NCBI GenBank assembly: GCA_947396885.1
Contig: OX377205.1
Span: 70,900,969-70,964,968, forward strand
DNA length: 64,000 nt
Origin: Heligmosomoides polygyrus polygyrus
Lineage: Eukaryota > Nematoda > Chromadorea > Rhabditida > Heligmosomidae
Reading direction: 5' to 3'
Shown: positions 59,801 through 60,427 of the stretch, piece after piece
How positions within the stretch are numbered: position 1 is the first letter of the stretch
How the letters are laid out: every line of letters starts with the position of its first letter
Program-made: the position numbers and the translations under genes
Notes under the pieces: model-generated
What the model was told of the DNA's origin: nothing
Database searches by the model: none
What the model saw: only the letters and a program-made list of their open reading frames with translations

Positions 59801-60122
59801 TCCCCGGACAATTACTTTACCCTAGTTCATTGACGTGTTGTTGTGGTTTACAGTGCCTTCACAACTAGTGAGTATTGGAGCAACCTTTGGGTTGCTGTAG
59901 AAGTTTAAGTTGTATTCGGGGCAGAAAGAATCGAGACAACCGTTTTTCAACTGCACTCGTCTCTTCATTTCTTGCTATTATACGATTTCCACCATTCTTT
60001 TTGCGTCCTCCTGATATTTGGCTAACTCTTAGTTGCTTTAATCAGTCATTCAATTAGTGTGCAGAGCGCTGTCTCACAGACGCGTTCCACTGTGCCCGAA
60101 AAAGGGAAGCTGCGCCAACATG
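343..60122 (+). CDS. dys-1: Dystrophin orthologue, multi-exon gene (rod to C-terminus), both ends incomplete
   Basis: Dystrophin links cortical actin to the membrane dystroglycan/dystrobrevin/syntrophin complex, mainly in muscle. I read 53 exons on this strand. All junctions join in phase, except that the donor after 51281 is chosen by phase alone. Exons 1-42 encode leucine/glutamate-rich helices with the recurring tryptophans of spectrin repeats. They are followed in dystrophin order by WW, EF-hand-like, ZZ, syntrophin-binding helix and coiled coil. About 2,640 residues are present; C. elegans DYS-1 is about 3,670, so the CH actin-binding domains and first repeats lie upstream. No stop codon was found, so the extreme C-terminus is missing. 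A large part of the span is introns carrying transposons. An utrophin-type paralogue is unlikely, because invertebrates usually have a single dystrophin. Confidence 0.96.
478..576 (+). CDS. dys-1: dys-1 exon 2 (rod)
   Basis: The 53-base intron before it ends in atttcag. The exon has 33 codons, begins [20 protein letters not shown], and ends GIVE at the donor gaggtaatt in phase 0. Lysine-rich helix of the rod. Confidence 0.85.
706..728. repeat. TTTA microsatellite
   Basis: Five copies of ttta/attt. Intron 2. Confidence 0.9.
1424..1526 (+). mobile_element. SINE 3' part
   Basis: Contains the conserved tail with agggattgagtaacgccgtc and catcctta. The preceding sequence is only weakly similar to the SINE head. 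Lies in intron 2, shortly before exon 3. Confidence 0.6.
1630..1814 (+). CDS. dys-1: dys-1 exon 3 (rod)
   Basis: I chose the acceptor gcaatttag, because it restores phase 0 with exon 2; a nearby cgtcgtcag would break the frame. It begins [20 protein letters not shown], a short serine-rich linker running into a helix with a tryptophan ([12 protein letters not shown]). It ends after two bases of an arginine codon. Confidence 0.85.
1873..1953 (+). CDS. dys-1: dys-1 exon 4 (rod)
   Basis: It follows a 58-base intron ending tgcgttttacag. It reads [20 protein letters not shown] and then AEEGLQ, ending in phase 2 at aaaggtactg. The split codon joins exactly to exon 5 more than 1.1 kb downstream. Confidence 0.88.
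1954..3090. other. Intron after exon 4, no feature recognised
   Basis: No repeat family member seen. A 94-codon minus-strand frame at 2343-2627 has no recognisable domain and no splice context. Confidence 0.6.
3091..3259 (+). CDS. dys-1: dys-1 exon 5 (rod)
   Basis: Acceptor ggctttccag. After the split serine it reads [20 protein letters not shown] and then a long helix, [20 protein letters not shown]. It ends NVPQE at the donor gaggtcagt in phase 0. Clear spectrin-repeat heptads. Confidence 0.93.
3391..3508 (+). CDS. dys-1: dys-1 exon 6 (rod)
   Basis: Acceptor cgtcattcag, donor caaagtaagtgg. It contains [20 protein letters not shown], with the helix-C tryptophan pattern RW..L. It ends after one base of a lysine codon that is completed by exon 7 at 6125. 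Confidence 0.94.
4989..5345 (+). repeat. AT-rich repeat family, copy 1
   Basis: Shares with 15100 and 46010 the sequence tcaag/taaataaaatcgc...gacgag and, further on, aaagaaagtcgtactaaatt and gtgtccaatttgaaaagcgt. No coding capacity or terminal repeats seen. Confidence 0.55.
5778..5895 (-). mobile_element. SINE 5' part
   Basis: In reverse orientation it carries the A-box (actgcgcta) and B-box (aatccgaaccaggg) ends and part of the body. The tail is missing. Confidence 0.65.
6125..6225 (+). CDS. dys-1: dys-1 exon 7 (rod)
   Basis: Acceptor tttcggtttag, donor gatgtatgtg. It reads [20 protein letters not shown] and ends CCEHLD in phase 0. Its two starting bases complete the codon left open by exon 6. 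Confidence 0.92.
6267..6584 (+). CDS. dys-1: dys-1 exon 8 (rod, large)
   Basis: It follows a 41-base intron ending ttcgcaccag. It has 106 codons, about one spectrin repeat: [20 protein letters not shown], then [20 protein letters not shown], and helix A of the next repeat with [18 protein letters not shown]. Donor aaggttggt, phase 0. Its GC content is far above that of the flanking introns. Confidence 0.95.
6585..9517. other. Intron after exon 8
   Basis: Holds the perfect 43-base tandem duplication. The rest, including a short minus-strand frame at 9072-9293, shows nothing I recognise. Confidence 0.6.
7172..7257. repeat. Perfect 43-base tandem duplication
   Basis: The unit gctgcaaactagttggaatt...caatggcagggac occurs twice back to back (7172-7214 and 7215-7257) without a mismatch. 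Recent duplication in intron 8. Confidence 0.97.
9518..9634 (+). CDS. dys-1: dys-1 exon 9 (rod)
   Basis: Acceptor gaaactttag, donor gaggttcgg. It has 39 codons, beginning [20 protein letters not shown] and ending IDQFAHAE. Two tryptophans lie in a helix-A-like register. Phase 0 on both sides. Confidence 0.93.
9694..9830. mobile_element. Small MITE-like hairpin element
   Basis: 137 bases with inverted arms of about 55: gggccagattcatcagccgc ... gcggttgatgaatctggccc. The inner parts accgccctct/agagggtggt and gaaaataccg/cggtattttc also pair. No coding. Confidence 0.8.
10124..10247 (+). CDS. dys-1: dys-1 exon 10 (rod)
   Basis: Acceptor gaattttccag, donor actggtgatt. It begins [20 protein letters not shown] and ends LDDMT plus one base. 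Helical, with leucines spaced as in helix B or C of a spectrin repeat. Confidence 0.92.
10582..10700 (+). CDS. dys-1: dys-1 exon 11 (rod)
   Basis: Acceptor taacttccag. The two opening bases complete a glycine codon. It reads [20 protein letters not shown] and ends KGKEQLIQ at the donor caggtacgt, phase 0. Confidence 0.92.
11387..11470 (+). CDS. dys-1: dys-1 exon 12 (rod)
   Basis: It has 28 codons between aaaaattcag and cttgtgagt. It begins [20 protein letters not shown] and ends KKTKELGL. Both boundaries are canonical and phase 0. Confidence 0.9.
12094..12228 (+). CDS. dys-1: dys-1 exon 13 (rod)
   Basis: It has 45 codons after the acceptor ttgccttcag. It begins [20 protein letters not shown] and ends KYAQEDK at aaggtgggg. 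Acidic leucine heptads. Confidence 0.94.
12281..12475 (+). CDS. dys-1: dys-1 exon 14 (rod)
   Basis: It follows a 52-base intron ending tgattacag. It has 65 codons: [20 protein letters not shown], then [20 protein letters not shown], ending DGWSRTVQ at caggtgatc, phase 0. The next exon is 3.5 kb away. Confidence 0.94.
12476..13999. other. Intron after exon 14, first part
   Basis: AT-rich from 12580 to 12840, then a GC-rich block 12880-13360 with a GGTGT run, which looks like an unclassified repeat. The SINE starts at 14000. Confidence 0.5.
13158..13185. repeat. GGTGT microsatellite
   Basis: tggtgtggtgtggtgtggtg followed by cggtgtggtgc. Short pentanucleotide run in the intron after exon 14. 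Confidence 0.85.
14000..14283 (-). mobile_element. SINE, near full length
   Basis: The reverse complement of the copy at 24752. It begins with the tail (aaggataaaggacggcgtga) and ends with the B and A boxes (gaaccaggaacctggtatcg and gactgcgctacacgc). Located in the 3.5-kb intron after exon 14. Confidence 0.8.
15100..15565 (+). repeat. AT-rich repeat family, copy 2
   Basis: Begins attaatcaaataaaaatcgc then ggcgagcttttcgagtgca. Later ttttcctgaacaaaaactat and gaagtgtcc. Collinear with the copy at 46010. Confidence 0.55.
15935..16066 (+). CDS. dys-1: dys-1 exon 15 (rod)
   Basis: The core [20 protein letters not shown] and the donor gaggaggtac are clear. The start is not: aagcag before 15935 and attaag before 15965 both keep phase 0. 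I give the longer form because CAG acceptors are preferred in nematodes. Confidence 0.78.
16402..16629 (+). CDS. dys-1: dys-1 exon 16 (rod)
   Basis: Acceptor gtcagtttcag, donor aaggtgagt. It has 76 codons with [20 protein letters not shown] and [16 protein letters not shown] (the helix-C RW..L pattern). It ends LPFHEK, phase 0. A TTTCAG three codons upstream of the likely start could add two residues. Confidence 0.92.
17298..18215. repeat. Diverged tandem array, five units of about 170-250 bases
   Basis: Unit landmark tcagaaacgcgcgcagatgc then gtcaagcaggaggaggct starts at 17298, 17549, 17721, 17944 and 18123. The first and last units also share ctctgctgtaacaacatccc. The units contain stop codons in every frame. 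In the intron before exon 17. Confidence 0.85.
18273..18318. repeat. Inverted repeat hairpin
   Basis: gaggcgtatctcagccaggt and acctgagtgagatacgcctc face each other across about four bases. At the end of the tandem array, about 110 bases before exon 17. Confidence 0.85.
18431..18529 (+). CDS. dys-1: dys-1 exon 17 (rod)
   Basis: Acceptor atcgattccag, donor caggttggt. It has 33 codons, beginning [20 protein letters not shown] and ending LQWEKRLQ. Phase 0 on both sides. Confidence 0.92.
18596..18742 (+). CDS. dys-1: dys-1 exon 18 (rod)
   Basis: It lies between gctgtccag and caggttcgg after a 66-base intron. It has 49 codons: [20 protein letters not shown], then [15 protein letters not shown]. 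Phase 0. Confidence 0.93.
18743..20932. other. Intron after exon 18
   Basis: Contains a SINE 3' part at 19641-19780. No gene or other repeat recognised. Confidence 0.6.
19641..19780 (+). mobile_element. SINE 3' part
   Basis: Carries tcatcgaatggccaccgtaa, agaagtagaatgc, and a tail of the family (catccttcatccttatccc). Head missing. Confidence 0.55.
20933..21076 (+). CDS. dys-1: dys-1 exon 19 (rod)
   Basis: Acceptor acgatttcag, donor aaggtatcc. It has 48 codons: [20 protein letters not shown], ending NLADPAIAK. Phase 0. A continuous spectrin helix. Confidence 0.94.
21141..21396 (+). CDS. dys-1: dys-1 exon 20 (rod into hinge)
   Basis: Acceptor gctcttccag. It reads [20 protein letters not shown], then [17 protein letters not shown], and turns into a serine/threonine/proline-rich tail ([20 protein letters not shown]) that leaves the repeat fold. 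It ends in phase 1 at ctaggtggg before a very short intron. Confidence 0.92.
21431..21882 (+). CDS. dys-1: dys-1 exon 21: disordered acidic hinge with PPPY
   Basis: The acceptor ttctttttcag completes the split glycine. It has about 150 codons with no spectrin heptads, dominated by E, K, S, P and A (for example [20 protein letters not shown]). It therefore looks like a flexible hinge interrupting the rod. Near the end, 21859-21870 encodes PPPY within [12 protein letters not shown], a class I WW-domain ligand motif. Donor caggtgatt, phase 0. The length is unusual for a dystrophin hinge. Confidence 0.9.
22118..22303 (-). mobile_element. SINE 3' part and body
   Basis: Reverse orientation: tail (aaaggataaaaaacggcgtt), body (tgacttgcggtgatcaaccg), truncated before the pol III boxes. 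Confidence 0.65.
22893..22972 (+). mobile_element. SINE tail fragment
   Basis: The stretch acgacatcgtgtggaagtag and the following aatgcgaggcgtatcccac match the 3' third of the family. Located about 90 bases before exon 22. Confidence 0.5.
23064..23156 (+). CDS. dys-1: dys-1 exon 22 (rod)
   Basis: Acceptor atggatttgcag, donor gcggtaagc. It has 31 codons: [20 protein letters not shown], ending DFEERYA. The start could lie a few codons upstream in the same frame. Phase 0. Confidence 0.85.
24752..25038 (+). mobile_element. tRNA-derived SINE, near full length (reference copy)
   Basis: The head tgtagcgcagtcggagg fits a pol III A box. About 50 bases later ggttcggaattcc fits a B box. The body is shared with many other places in the window. 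The tail ends gattgagtaacgccgtcc then tttatccttat and runs into TTTA repeats. Not a functional tRNA: no acceptor stem. The best copy against which to compare the others. Confidence 0.8.
27241..27330 (+). mobile_element. SINE tail fragment
   Basis: Degenerate match to the 3' third: cgcgttcagattgcctc, then ggtgcatcccaacaagaggc. Confidence 0.4.
27583..27859 (+). mobile_element. SINE, near full length
   Basis: Head tggcacagtcggaggaagcg, B-box region cttgttcggcttttctcc, body ttgttcatcaagtggccacc, and tail caacgccgtcctttg. In the 5.2-kb intron after exon 22. Confidence 0.75.
28385..28558 (+). CDS. dys-1: dys-1 exon 23 (rod)
   Basis: Reached after a 5.2-kb intron; acceptor cgaatttcag. It has 58 codons: [20 protein letters not shown], then [18 protein letters not shown] and EEWTKLKN. 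Donor aacgtgggt, phase 0. Confidence 0.94.
28626..28745 (+). CDS. dys-1: dys-1 exon 24 (rod)
   Basis: Acceptor gagtacag. It has 40 codons: [20 protein letters not shown], then [13 protein letters not shown]. Donor gaggtcggtga, phase 0. The following 93-base intron has no stop in this frame. Confidence 0.88.
28839..29071 (+). CDS. dys-1: dys-1 exon 25 (rod)
   Basis: Acceptor tcactttcag. It reads [20 protein letters not shown], then [20 protein letters not shown], and ends LENLQF plus two bases of a tryptophan codon at tctggttggt. Very GC-rich. Joins exon 26 to read [12 protein letters not shown]. Confidence 0.92.
29127..29237 (+). CDS. dys-1: dys-1 exon 26 (rod)
   Basis: Acceptor atattcccag. 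After the split tryptophan it reads [20 protein letters not shown] and ends NSQIAE plus two bases at agaagttcgt. That donor is the one that keeps exon 27 open; the gtaggc 20 bases downstream would not. Confidence 0.87.
29593..29716 (+). CDS. dys-1: dys-1 exon 27 (rod)
   Basis: Acceptor atgacttttcag. After one base it reads [20 protein letters not shown] and ends VAKRIAD at gacgtgagt, phase 0. The other two frames contain stops, which fixes the frame. Confidence 0.92.
29785..30063 (+). CDS. dys-1: dys-1 exon 28 (rod)
   Basis: Acceptor atcgatttcag, donor aaggtaggt. It has 93 codons: [40 protein letters not shown], and later [20 protein letters not shown]. One of the longest helical exons in the window. 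Confidence 0.95.
30124..30288 (+). CDS. dys-1: dys-1 exon 29 (rod to second hinge)
   Basis: Follows a 60-base intron ending cgattgcag. It begins [20 protein letters not shown] and becomes a low-complexity S/E/T stretch ([15 protein letters not shown]), ending TQASTA at gcggtgagt, phase 0. Likely start of a second flexible hinge. Confidence 0.85.
30352..30467 (+). CDS. dys-1: dys-1 exon 30 (second acidic hinge)
   Basis: Acceptor gtctttcag. It reads [20 protein letters not shown] and ends SSKDDDDRA plus two bases at cggtgtaagt. Strongly acidic and non-helical, so a hinge rather than a repeat. The intron before it (63 bases) is stop-free in frame. Confidence 0.85.
30523..30673 (+). CDS. dys-1: dys-1 exon 31 (rod)
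   Basis: Acceptor ctccattttag. After the split valine it reads [40 protein letters not shown], and ends MINTVQ at caggtgagc. Helix-A-like W..L..L..WL pattern resumes the rod. Confidence 0.94.
31000..31095 (+). CDS. dys-1: dys-1 exon 32 (rod)
   Basis: Acceptor gtgttccag, donor ctggtatgc. It has 32 codons: [20 protein letters not shown], ending AVKHKAREL. Phase 0. Confidence 0.9.
31460..31618. repeat. 63-base sequence repeated at 96-base spacing
   Basis: cccaatccacaaatgcgtgc through ctcgcatccagg occurs at 31460-31522 and again at 31556-31618, identical. Directly left of an RTE-B fragment. Confidence 0.95.
31700..32170 (-). mobile_element. RTE-B 3' fragment
   Basis: The minus strand encodes [20 protein letters not shown] and [20 protein letters not shown], then [11 protein letters not shown]. 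The 3' end is next to a TTC-rich stretch (31710-31728). In the intron after exon 32. Confidence 0.88.
32200..33721. other. Intron before exon 33
   Basis: TA microsatellite at 32761. A 132-codon plus-strand frame at 33130-33528 resembles nothing I know, lacks heptads, and is read as chance or a decayed repeat. Confidence 0.5.
32761..32831. repeat. TA dinucleotide microsatellite
   Basis: About 70 bases of uninterrupted tata, in the intron after exon 32. Confidence 0.98.
33722..33860 (+). CDS. dys-1: dys-1 exon 33 (rod)
   Basis: Acceptor gctgcttgcag. It reads [20 protein letters not shown], then [20 protein letters not shown], and ends in phase 1 at tcggtgagc. Two tryptophans in repeat register. 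Confidence 0.94.
33944..34062 (+). CDS. dys-1: dys-1 exon 34 (rod)
   Basis: Acceptor tgccttcag. The two opening bases complete glycine. It reads [20 protein letters not shown] and ends IKDVNAK at aaggtagga, phase 0. Confidence 0.92.
34211..34308 (+). CDS. dys-1: dys-1 exon 35 (rod)
   Basis: Acceptor cttgtttcag. It reads [20 protein letters not shown], then [12 protein letters not shown] plus two bases at acaagtcagt. The RW motif marks helix C. Confidence 0.93.
34309..36885. other. Intron after exon 35, left of the gap
   Basis: Two GC-rich blocks (35240-35410 and 35960-36290) stand out from AT-rich surroundings and may be old repeat copies. No gene recognised. Confidence 0.5.
36886..37085. 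other. Assembly gap (200 N)
   Basis: A run of exactly 200 N, a scaffolding placeholder rather than a measured length. The same short sequence (aatttttgtct) occurs on both sides, so a repeat probably caused the break. Confidence 0.99.
37086..37242 (+). mobile_element. SINE 3' part at the edge of the N gap
   Basis: It starts at the gap end and carries body and tail (acgacatcccgtagaagtag, then ctgtcctttatcc). The head is probably in the N run. Confidence 0.6.
37518..37817 (+). mobile_element. SINE, near full length, next to exon 36 acceptor
   Basis: A box ttgtagcgcagtcgggtg, B-box region ttcctgattcggatttccc, body and tail. It ends about 10 bases before the acceptor AG of exon 36, so the SINE tail provides most of the pyrimidine-rich sequence upstream of that splice site. 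Confidence 0.75.
37829..38018 (+). CDS. dys-1: dys-1 exon 36 (rod), GC donor
   Basis: The acceptor gaatatttag (AG at 37827-37828) gives the one base needed after exon 35. It reads [20 protein letters not shown], then [16 protein letters not shown], and ends RREWIQQHK. The donor must be the non-canonical aag/gcagga: joining there to exon 37 gives [16 protein letters not shown], the usual spectrin helix. A GT 14 bases downstream would insert residues and shift the frame. A SINE ends about 10 bases before the acceptor. Confidence 0.87.
38459..38631 (+). CDS. dys-1: dys-1 exon 37 (rod)
   Basis: Acceptor cccactttcag. It reads [20 protein letters not shown], then [17 protein letters not shown], ending in phase 2 at tcaggttagt. 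A textbook helix B / helix C boundary. Confidence 0.95.
39034..39124 (+). CDS. dys-1: dys-1 exon 38 (rod)
   Basis: Acceptor gcgactttcag. After the split arginine it reads [20 protein letters not shown], then [10 protein letters not shown] at gaggtgcgt, phase 0. Confidence 0.94.
39200..39292 (+). CDS. dys-1: dys-1 exon 39 (rod)
   Basis: The acceptor ccattgcag gives phase 0 and [20 protein letters not shown], then [11 protein letters not shown] at aaggtgttg. A TTTTAG 53 bases upstream opens a different, non-helical frame and was not used. Confidence 0.87.
39507..39770 (+). mobile_element. SINE, diverged
   Basis: Head gatggcgcagttggagaaa, body ccagccaccgcaagtcagtg, tail agagattttataacg. Diverged but collinear with the family. 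In the intron after exon 39. Confidence 0.6.
39771..40642. other. Intron before exon 40, right part
   Basis: AT-rich, with homopolymer T and A runs. Nothing recognised after the SINE at 39507-39770. Confidence 0.6.
40643..40751 (+). CDS. dys-1: dys-1 exon 40 (rod)
   Basis: Acceptor tcggctttcag. It reads [20 protein letters not shown], then [16 protein letters not shown] plus one base at gccggtgagt. The PKLH segment with acidic residues resembles the linker in the last part of the dystrophin rod. Confidence 0.93.
40804..40984 (+). CDS. dys-1: dys-1 exon 41 (rod, next-to-last repeat)
   Basis: Acceptor cctgttccag. It reads [20 protein letters not shown], then [20 protein letters not shown], ending ECQLHL plus two bases at tgaggttttc. 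The following 6.3-kb intron carries the mariner/foldback/RTE nest. Confidence 0.95.
41536..42051 (-). pseudogene. mariner transposase, C-terminal catalytic part
   Basis: It has [40 protein letters not shown], and [10 protein letters not shown]. Between the aspartate of DNARPH and the last aspartate of APSD there are 34 residues, the DD34D signature. The usual first-aspartate motif is altered (IYDN), and the frame does not continue cleanly into the N-terminal part, so this is a dead copy. Confidence 0.9.
42403..42472 (+). repeat. tRNA-like segment in left foldback arm
   Basis: tggcgtagtagggagg at 42410 resembles an A box. gggtttggatccc at 42453 resembles a B box with a 7-base loop. Present in inverse in the other arm. 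Not a complete tRNA fold. Confidence 0.5.
42689..43897 (+). mobile_element. RTE-A LINE, 5'-truncated, inside the foldback arm
   Basis: Flanked by a perfect 10-base duplication GTTAAAAGTT (42679-42688 and 43898-43907), which shows target-primed insertion into the foldback arm. The 3' end is two copies of ggtgataca, the short tandem tail typical of RTE. It encodes the reverse transcriptase C-terminal half. Confidence 0.9.
42727..43878 (+). pseudogene. RTE-A reverse transcriptase fragment with one nonsense codon
   Basis: Reverse transcriptase converts LINE RNA to DNA at the target. Seen: [40 protein letters not shown], the catalytic RFADDIVL, and [20 protein letters not shown]. An in-frame TGA at 43675-43677 stands where the copy at 48.7 kb has TGG. 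Beyond it the frame stays open to the stop at about 43878 (for example [13 protein letters not shown]). The endonuclease and early RT are missing by 5' truncation. Confidence 0.9.
44420..44487 (-). repeat. tRNA-like segment in right foldback arm
   Basis: Inverse copy of the segment at 42403: gggatccaaaccc at 44427 and ccctactacgcca at 44468. Orientation opposite to the left arm. Confidence 0.5.
44712..44992 (-). pseudogene. mariner transposase, N-terminal DNA-binding part
   Basis: It starts [20 protein letters not shown] and contains [20 protein letters not shown] followed by TGRP, the helix-turn-helix region of mariner transposases. It breaks off at the foldback insertion at 44709. Confidence 0.85.
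45178..45945. mobile_element. TIR element (possible piggyBac-type MITE)
   Basis: Left end attgacgacag (45180) and right end attgtcgtcaat (45930-45941) are inverted. The right flank reads GTGTTAA, compatible with a TTAA target, though the left flank is diverged. Inside lie palindromes and a foldback (45470-45652). No transposase frame. The family name is a guess. Confidence 0.6.
45470..45652. repeat. Foldback hairpin with ggtaggt/acctacc arms
   Basis: The left arm starts ttatttgaggtgctgatcac and the right arm ends cgtgaacggcaccccaaata, with gtaggtacggg / cccgtacctac near the centre. It shares the GGTGCTGATCAC core with the foldback in the mariner. Confidence 0.75.
46005..46390 (+). repeat. 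AT-rich repeat family, copy 3
   Basis: Begins atcaataaaaatcgcgacga then gctggtcgagtgcatgaag. Later cagtgtatttacttattggg and gaaagtcgtagtaag. Lies directly right of the TIR element. Confidence 0.55.
46403..46463 (+). mobile_element. SINE tail fragment
   Basis: The stretch cccatagagggattgtttag and gcgccggcgtttatcc resemble the family's 3' end. Confidence 0.4.
46690..47010 (-). mobile_element. RTE-like 3' fragment, diverged
   Basis: The minus strand gives [20 protein letters not shown], then [17 protein letters not shown], the C-terminal RT region. It is bounded at 46690 by ttcttcttcttc. More diverged than the other RTE-B copies, with a homopolymer C run just beyond (47041). Confidence 0.7.
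47333..47548 (+). CDS. dys-1: dys-1 exon 42 (last spectrin repeat)
   Basis: The acceptor gcgcttgcag supplies the single base that completes exon 41's codon. It reads [20 protein letters not shown], then [20 protein letters not shown], and ends DSVNQ plus two bases at acggttggg. Confidence 0.94.
47620..47778 (+). CDS. dys-1: dys-1 exon 43 (end of rod and first half of WW domain)
   Basis: Acceptor gaagttcag. It finishes the last repeat ([20 protein letters not shown]) and enters the WW domain with [17 protein letters not shown]. The first conserved tryptophan and the aromatic pair YY are present. It ends in phase 2 at cgagtaggt. The WW domain with the EF region binds the PPxY tail of dystroglycan. 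Confidence 0.96.
47847..48015 (+). CDS. dys-1: dys-1 exon 44 (second half of WW, first EF-hand-like helix)
   Basis: Acceptor atttttccag. It reads [20 protein letters not shown]: the threonines, the second WW tryptophan and the HP that follows are all present. It continues with [20 protein letters not shown] and [13 protein letters not shown], the dystrophin EF-hand region. Donor aaggtaagg, phase 0. Confidence 0.97.
48665..48955 (+). mobile_element. RTE-A 3' fragment
   Basis: Collinear with 43620-43890: aagagaacaccgtgacgccc, gacttcttcgccaaagccct, gaacgaccgatatgacgctc, ending acgacaggtgatact. Contains only the last 90 or so codons, with a frameshift near the start. Confidence 0.85.
49048..49225. 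repeat. Minisatellite, about 42-base period
   Basis: Units begin gaatcc/gtatcc at 49077, 49119, 49160 and 49202, each followed by an acgctN...gcac-acg core and ending in cttct. About 3.5 diverged copies. Confidence 0.75.
49226..50088. other. Intron before exon 45, right part
   Basis: A C homopolymer at 49468-49480. Otherwise nothing recognised. Confidence 0.6.
50089..50261 (+). CDS. dys-1: dys-1 exon 45 (EF-hand-like region)
   Basis: Acceptor gaacttcag. It reads [20 protein letters not shown], then [18 protein letters not shown] plus two bases at tccgtgggt. VDLC.N.LLN..D is characteristic of dystrophins. As in the family, calcium ligands are not conserved. Confidence 0.95.
50360..50445 (+). 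CDS. dys-1: dys-1 exon 46 (EF-hand-like region)
   Basis: The acceptor ccggtttag gives one base to complete proline, then [20 protein letters not shown] and LEDKYR, ending in phase 1 at cgatgtaggc. The RVLSFK...LC/M...LEDKYR pattern is highly conserved in dystrophins. Confidence 0.95.
50525..50601 (+). CDS. dys-1: dys-1 exon 47 (EF-hand-like region)
   Basis: Acceptor gaatttttcag. After the split phenylalanine it reads [20 protein letters not shown], then YDLIQ at caagtgtgc, phase 0. Confidence 0.93.
50670..51026 (+). CDS. dys-1: dys-1 exon 48 (ZZ zinc-finger domain)
   Basis: The largest conserved exon, 119 codons. It begins [20 protein letters not shown] and SCF, then [20 protein letters not shown]. 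The ZZ domain starts at 50877: CNVC, then [18 protein letters not shown], with later histidines in [12 protein letters not shown]. All four CxxC-type half sites and the two histidines expected for two zinc ions can be seen. With the EF and WW regions it forms the dystroglycan-binding module. Acceptor catcttcag, donor ccggtcagt, phase 0. Confidence 0.98.
51100..51192 (+). CDS. dys-1: dys-1 exon 49 (after ZZ)
   Basis: Acceptor tttgtttag, donor gatgtgagt. It reads [20 protein letters not shown], then [11 protein letters not shown]. The [13 protein letters not shown]...GYLPV block directly follows the ZZ domain in dystrophins. Phase 0. Confidence 0.96.
51281..51313 (+). CDS. dys-1: dys-1 exon 50 (short linker, donor uncertain)
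   Basis: The acceptor tcttaaatag is followed by VLNGEN, matching the VLEGDN-like sequence after GYLPV in dystrophins. The best-looking donor (aatggtgaga, after 51290) leaves phase 1 and would put a stop in the next exon. A weaker donor (ctggttgac, after 51313) keeps phase 0, so I give that end provisionally. Confidence 0.55.
51563..51747. repeat. Inverted duplication at the RTE-B 5' end
   Basis: Left arm 51563-51650, right arm 51666-51747, with a spacer of about 15 bases. For example agaaatcacagctgcttcct is mirrored by aggaagcagctgtgatttct. A few mismatches. Confidence 0.9.
51731..53682 (+). pseudogene. RTE-B reverse transcriptase, frameshifted
   Basis: Seen in order: [20 protein letters not shown] (51870), [20 protein letters not shown] and [20 protein letters not shown] (52130-52310), [20 protein letters not shown] (52450), [13 protein letters not shown] (53000), and [20 protein letters not shown], then [20 protein letters not shown] (53430-53610). 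The frame changes near 52120, 52580, 52700-52960 and 53200. Dead copy in intron 50 of dys-1. Confidence 0.9.
54240..54565 (+). repeat. AT-rich repeat family, copy 4
   Basis: Begins caatcaaataaacatagcga then tgagctagtcgagtgcactg. Ends with aagactgtccggtttaag and aatgtcccgtttgattt, like the other copies. Confidence 0.5.
54633..55530 (-). mobile_element. Second mariner element, degenerate
   Basis: One end is clear: TA then TTAGGTTGTAAGGAAAGC at 54633. The minus strand carries transposase pieces in different frames: [20 protein letters not shown] and [16 protein letters not shown] (55150-55250), [20 protein letters not shown] (about 55030), and a DHARSHV motif, followed by a C homopolymer (54954-54970) that breaks the frame before [10 protein letters not shown]. 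The other inverted end was not found. Confidence 0.82.
55531..56677. other. Intron before exon 51, right part
   Basis: No repeat family or gene recognised between the mariner and exon 51. Confidence 0.6.
56678..56863 (+). CDS. dys-1: dys-1 exon 51 (syntrophin-binding-type helix)
   Basis: Acceptor aaattgcag, donor caggtaagg. It has 62 codons: a proline-rich start ([18 protein letters not shown]), then [18 protein letters not shown], which aligns with the dystrophin helix ending RLAEM, and finally SPAQLISQ. This segment binds syntrophin in the family. Phase 0. It is separated from exon 50 by 5.4 kb holding an RTE and a mariner. Confidence 0.9.
56967..57461 (+). other. Unassigned open frame in intron 51
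   Basis: 164 codons open from an ATG, with no recognised domain, no helical heptads and no obvious promoter or splice context. It lies in an intron on the same strand as dys-1. Could be chance or a decayed transposon. Confidence 0.2.
59012..59065 (+). CDS. Candidate alternative first exon of a short dystrophin isoform
   Basis: It has 18 codons, [18 protein letters not shown], followed by a good donor (aaggtgggt) in phase 0, so it would splice in frame to exon 52. It is not needed for the full-length protein: joining exon 51 straight to exon 52 gives [20 protein letters not shown], which matches the family. A CAG at 58988-58990, 21 bases before the ATG, could be a trans-splice or cis acceptor, but it is not T-rich. 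The upstream 500 bases are GC-rich. An alternative internal exon starting at 58991 (TSRLIEI before the ATG) is also in frame. Existence is inferred only. Confidence 0.4.
59182..59368 (+). mobile_element. SINE, diverged, before exon 52
   Basis: Head gtgtgtagcgctgtcggaga, then a degraded body and cttccacgatatcttgtaga. About 190 bases before exon 52, and just after the candidate short-isoform exon. Confidence 0.55.
59557..59681 (+). CDS. dys-1: dys-1 exon 52 (C-terminal coiled coil)
   Basis: Acceptor aattatttttag. It reads [20 protein letters not shown], then [16 protein letters not shown], ending in phase 2 at atcggttagt. Leucine heptads form the coiled coil that pairs with dystrobrevin. Confidence 0.94.
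60058..60122 (+). CDS. dys-1: dys-1 exon 53 (probable, after the first coiled coil)
   Basis: The acceptor attcaattag gives the one base needed after exon 52, then [20 protein letters not shown] and H. EKGKLRQH resembles the EAKLLRQH motif opening the second coiled coil of dystrophins. The donor catggtcttg (phase 1) fits, but the next exon was not found. Weaker support than the other exons. Confidence 0.55.
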
Positions 60123-60277
60123 GTCTTGCTGAGCTGCTGAATTACTGGCTTTGTTGGCCCGAGGAGTACAATACACATAAGAATTGGAAAAACGCCGTGG
60201 AAGGCGCGTTATCCACATTCTTTCCGTCTTCTTTTTGTAGCCCACTTGGTTTTCATTCCTTCTGAAAAAGTTGCATA

Positions 60278-60389
60278 CCATCGTGATCCCCTCTACCAGA
60301 CCAATCCACATCCGTAAAAAGCTACCCACATCTGTGTGGGGATAGCTTTTTACGGATGTGGATTGGTCTGGCCGAGGGGATCACGATGG
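60278..60389. repeat. Near-perfect foldback
   Basis: Arms of about 55 bases around a loop of two: ccatcgtgatcccctctacc mirrored by ggccgaggggatcacgatgg, and aatccacatccgtaaaaagc by gctttttacggatgtggatt. About 155 bases after exon 53. Confidence 0.92.
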
Positions 60390-60427
60390 AACTTTTGAAC
60401 ATTTTTTATTTGTGATGCACTTATCGG

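Noticed and set aside
59852..59865. Possible 14-base micro-exon (between gtttacag and gtgagt) after exon 52
   Set aside because: It would leave phase 1 and the next acceptor at 60057 would then run into a stop. Direct joining of exons 52 and 53 is in phase.
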